5,265 bases of DNA, taken from NCBI GenBank assembly GCA_002372465.1, contig DFGW01000227.1, forward strand, positions 1 through 5,265, in the 5' to 3' direction. Made by a program: the position numbers and the translations under genes. Source of the stretch: Butyrivibrio sp. UBA3740. Its GTDB lineage: Bacteria > Bacillota > Clostridia > Lachnospirales > Lachnospiraceae. A model generated the notes under the pieces. That model was given only the letters and a program-made list of their open reading frames with translations. It searched no databases and had not been told where the DNA came from. Shown piece after piece: positions 5,256 to 5,265 of the stretch; position 1 is the first letter of the stretch; every line of letters begins with the position of its first letter.

Positions 5256-5265
5256 TTTAAATTCC

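Overview
The window reads as chromosomal DNA of a low-to-mid GC Gram-positive anaerobe. The best guess is a clostridial Lachnospiraceae member such as Butyrivibrio or a relative. This rests on the gene families (a CmpB-type membrane protein, a DegV protein, a Y-family polymerase paired with a YolD-like protein), the sigma-A-type promoters and the Bacillota-type LexA box. The assignment is inferred from protein style, not from a database search.

Left part (1-2433, + strand). The window opens inside a low-molecular-weight protein tyrosine phosphatase gene, at the last base of what should be its catalytic Cys codon. A strong hairpin terminator follows. A new transcription unit then starts from an extended -10 promoter. 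It encodes a CmpB-type membrane protein of five predicted helices, whose cytoplasmic tail carries four 11-residue coiled-coil repeats. It overlaps by 8 bp with a lipoprotein of the alpha/beta-hydrolase fold that has a complete Ser-Asp-His triad. The two are probably translated together and both end up at the membrane.

Middle (2434-3543, + strand). A 261-bp gap holds one weak candidate for a 39-residue charged peptide and a candidate extended -10 promoter. A DegV-family fatty-acid-binding protein follows, with a near-perfect ribosome binding site.

Right part (3570-5202, - strand). This is a two-gene DNA-damage cassette: a UvrX/YqjW-type Y-family translesion polymerase followed by a YolD-like protein, joined by a TAATG stop/start overlap. 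Its promoter (TTGACT, 17 bp, TATAAT) contains a 13/14-type LexA operator, CGAACATTTGTTTG, wholly within the -35/-10 spacer, so the cassette should be SOS-induced. The expected transcription start falls on the A of an in-frame ATG, so the polymerase mRNA may be leaderless. The cassette converges on the DegV gene with only 26 bp between stops and no convincing terminator.

Right edge (5203-5265). A divergent extended -10 promoter on the + strand points to a gene beyond the window. An exact CIRCE half-site sequence lies just downstream of it.

No mobile element, RNA gene or CRISPR array is seen. The most notable content is the architecture of the SOS cassette promoter. I do not see evidence for a wholly new multi-gene system.
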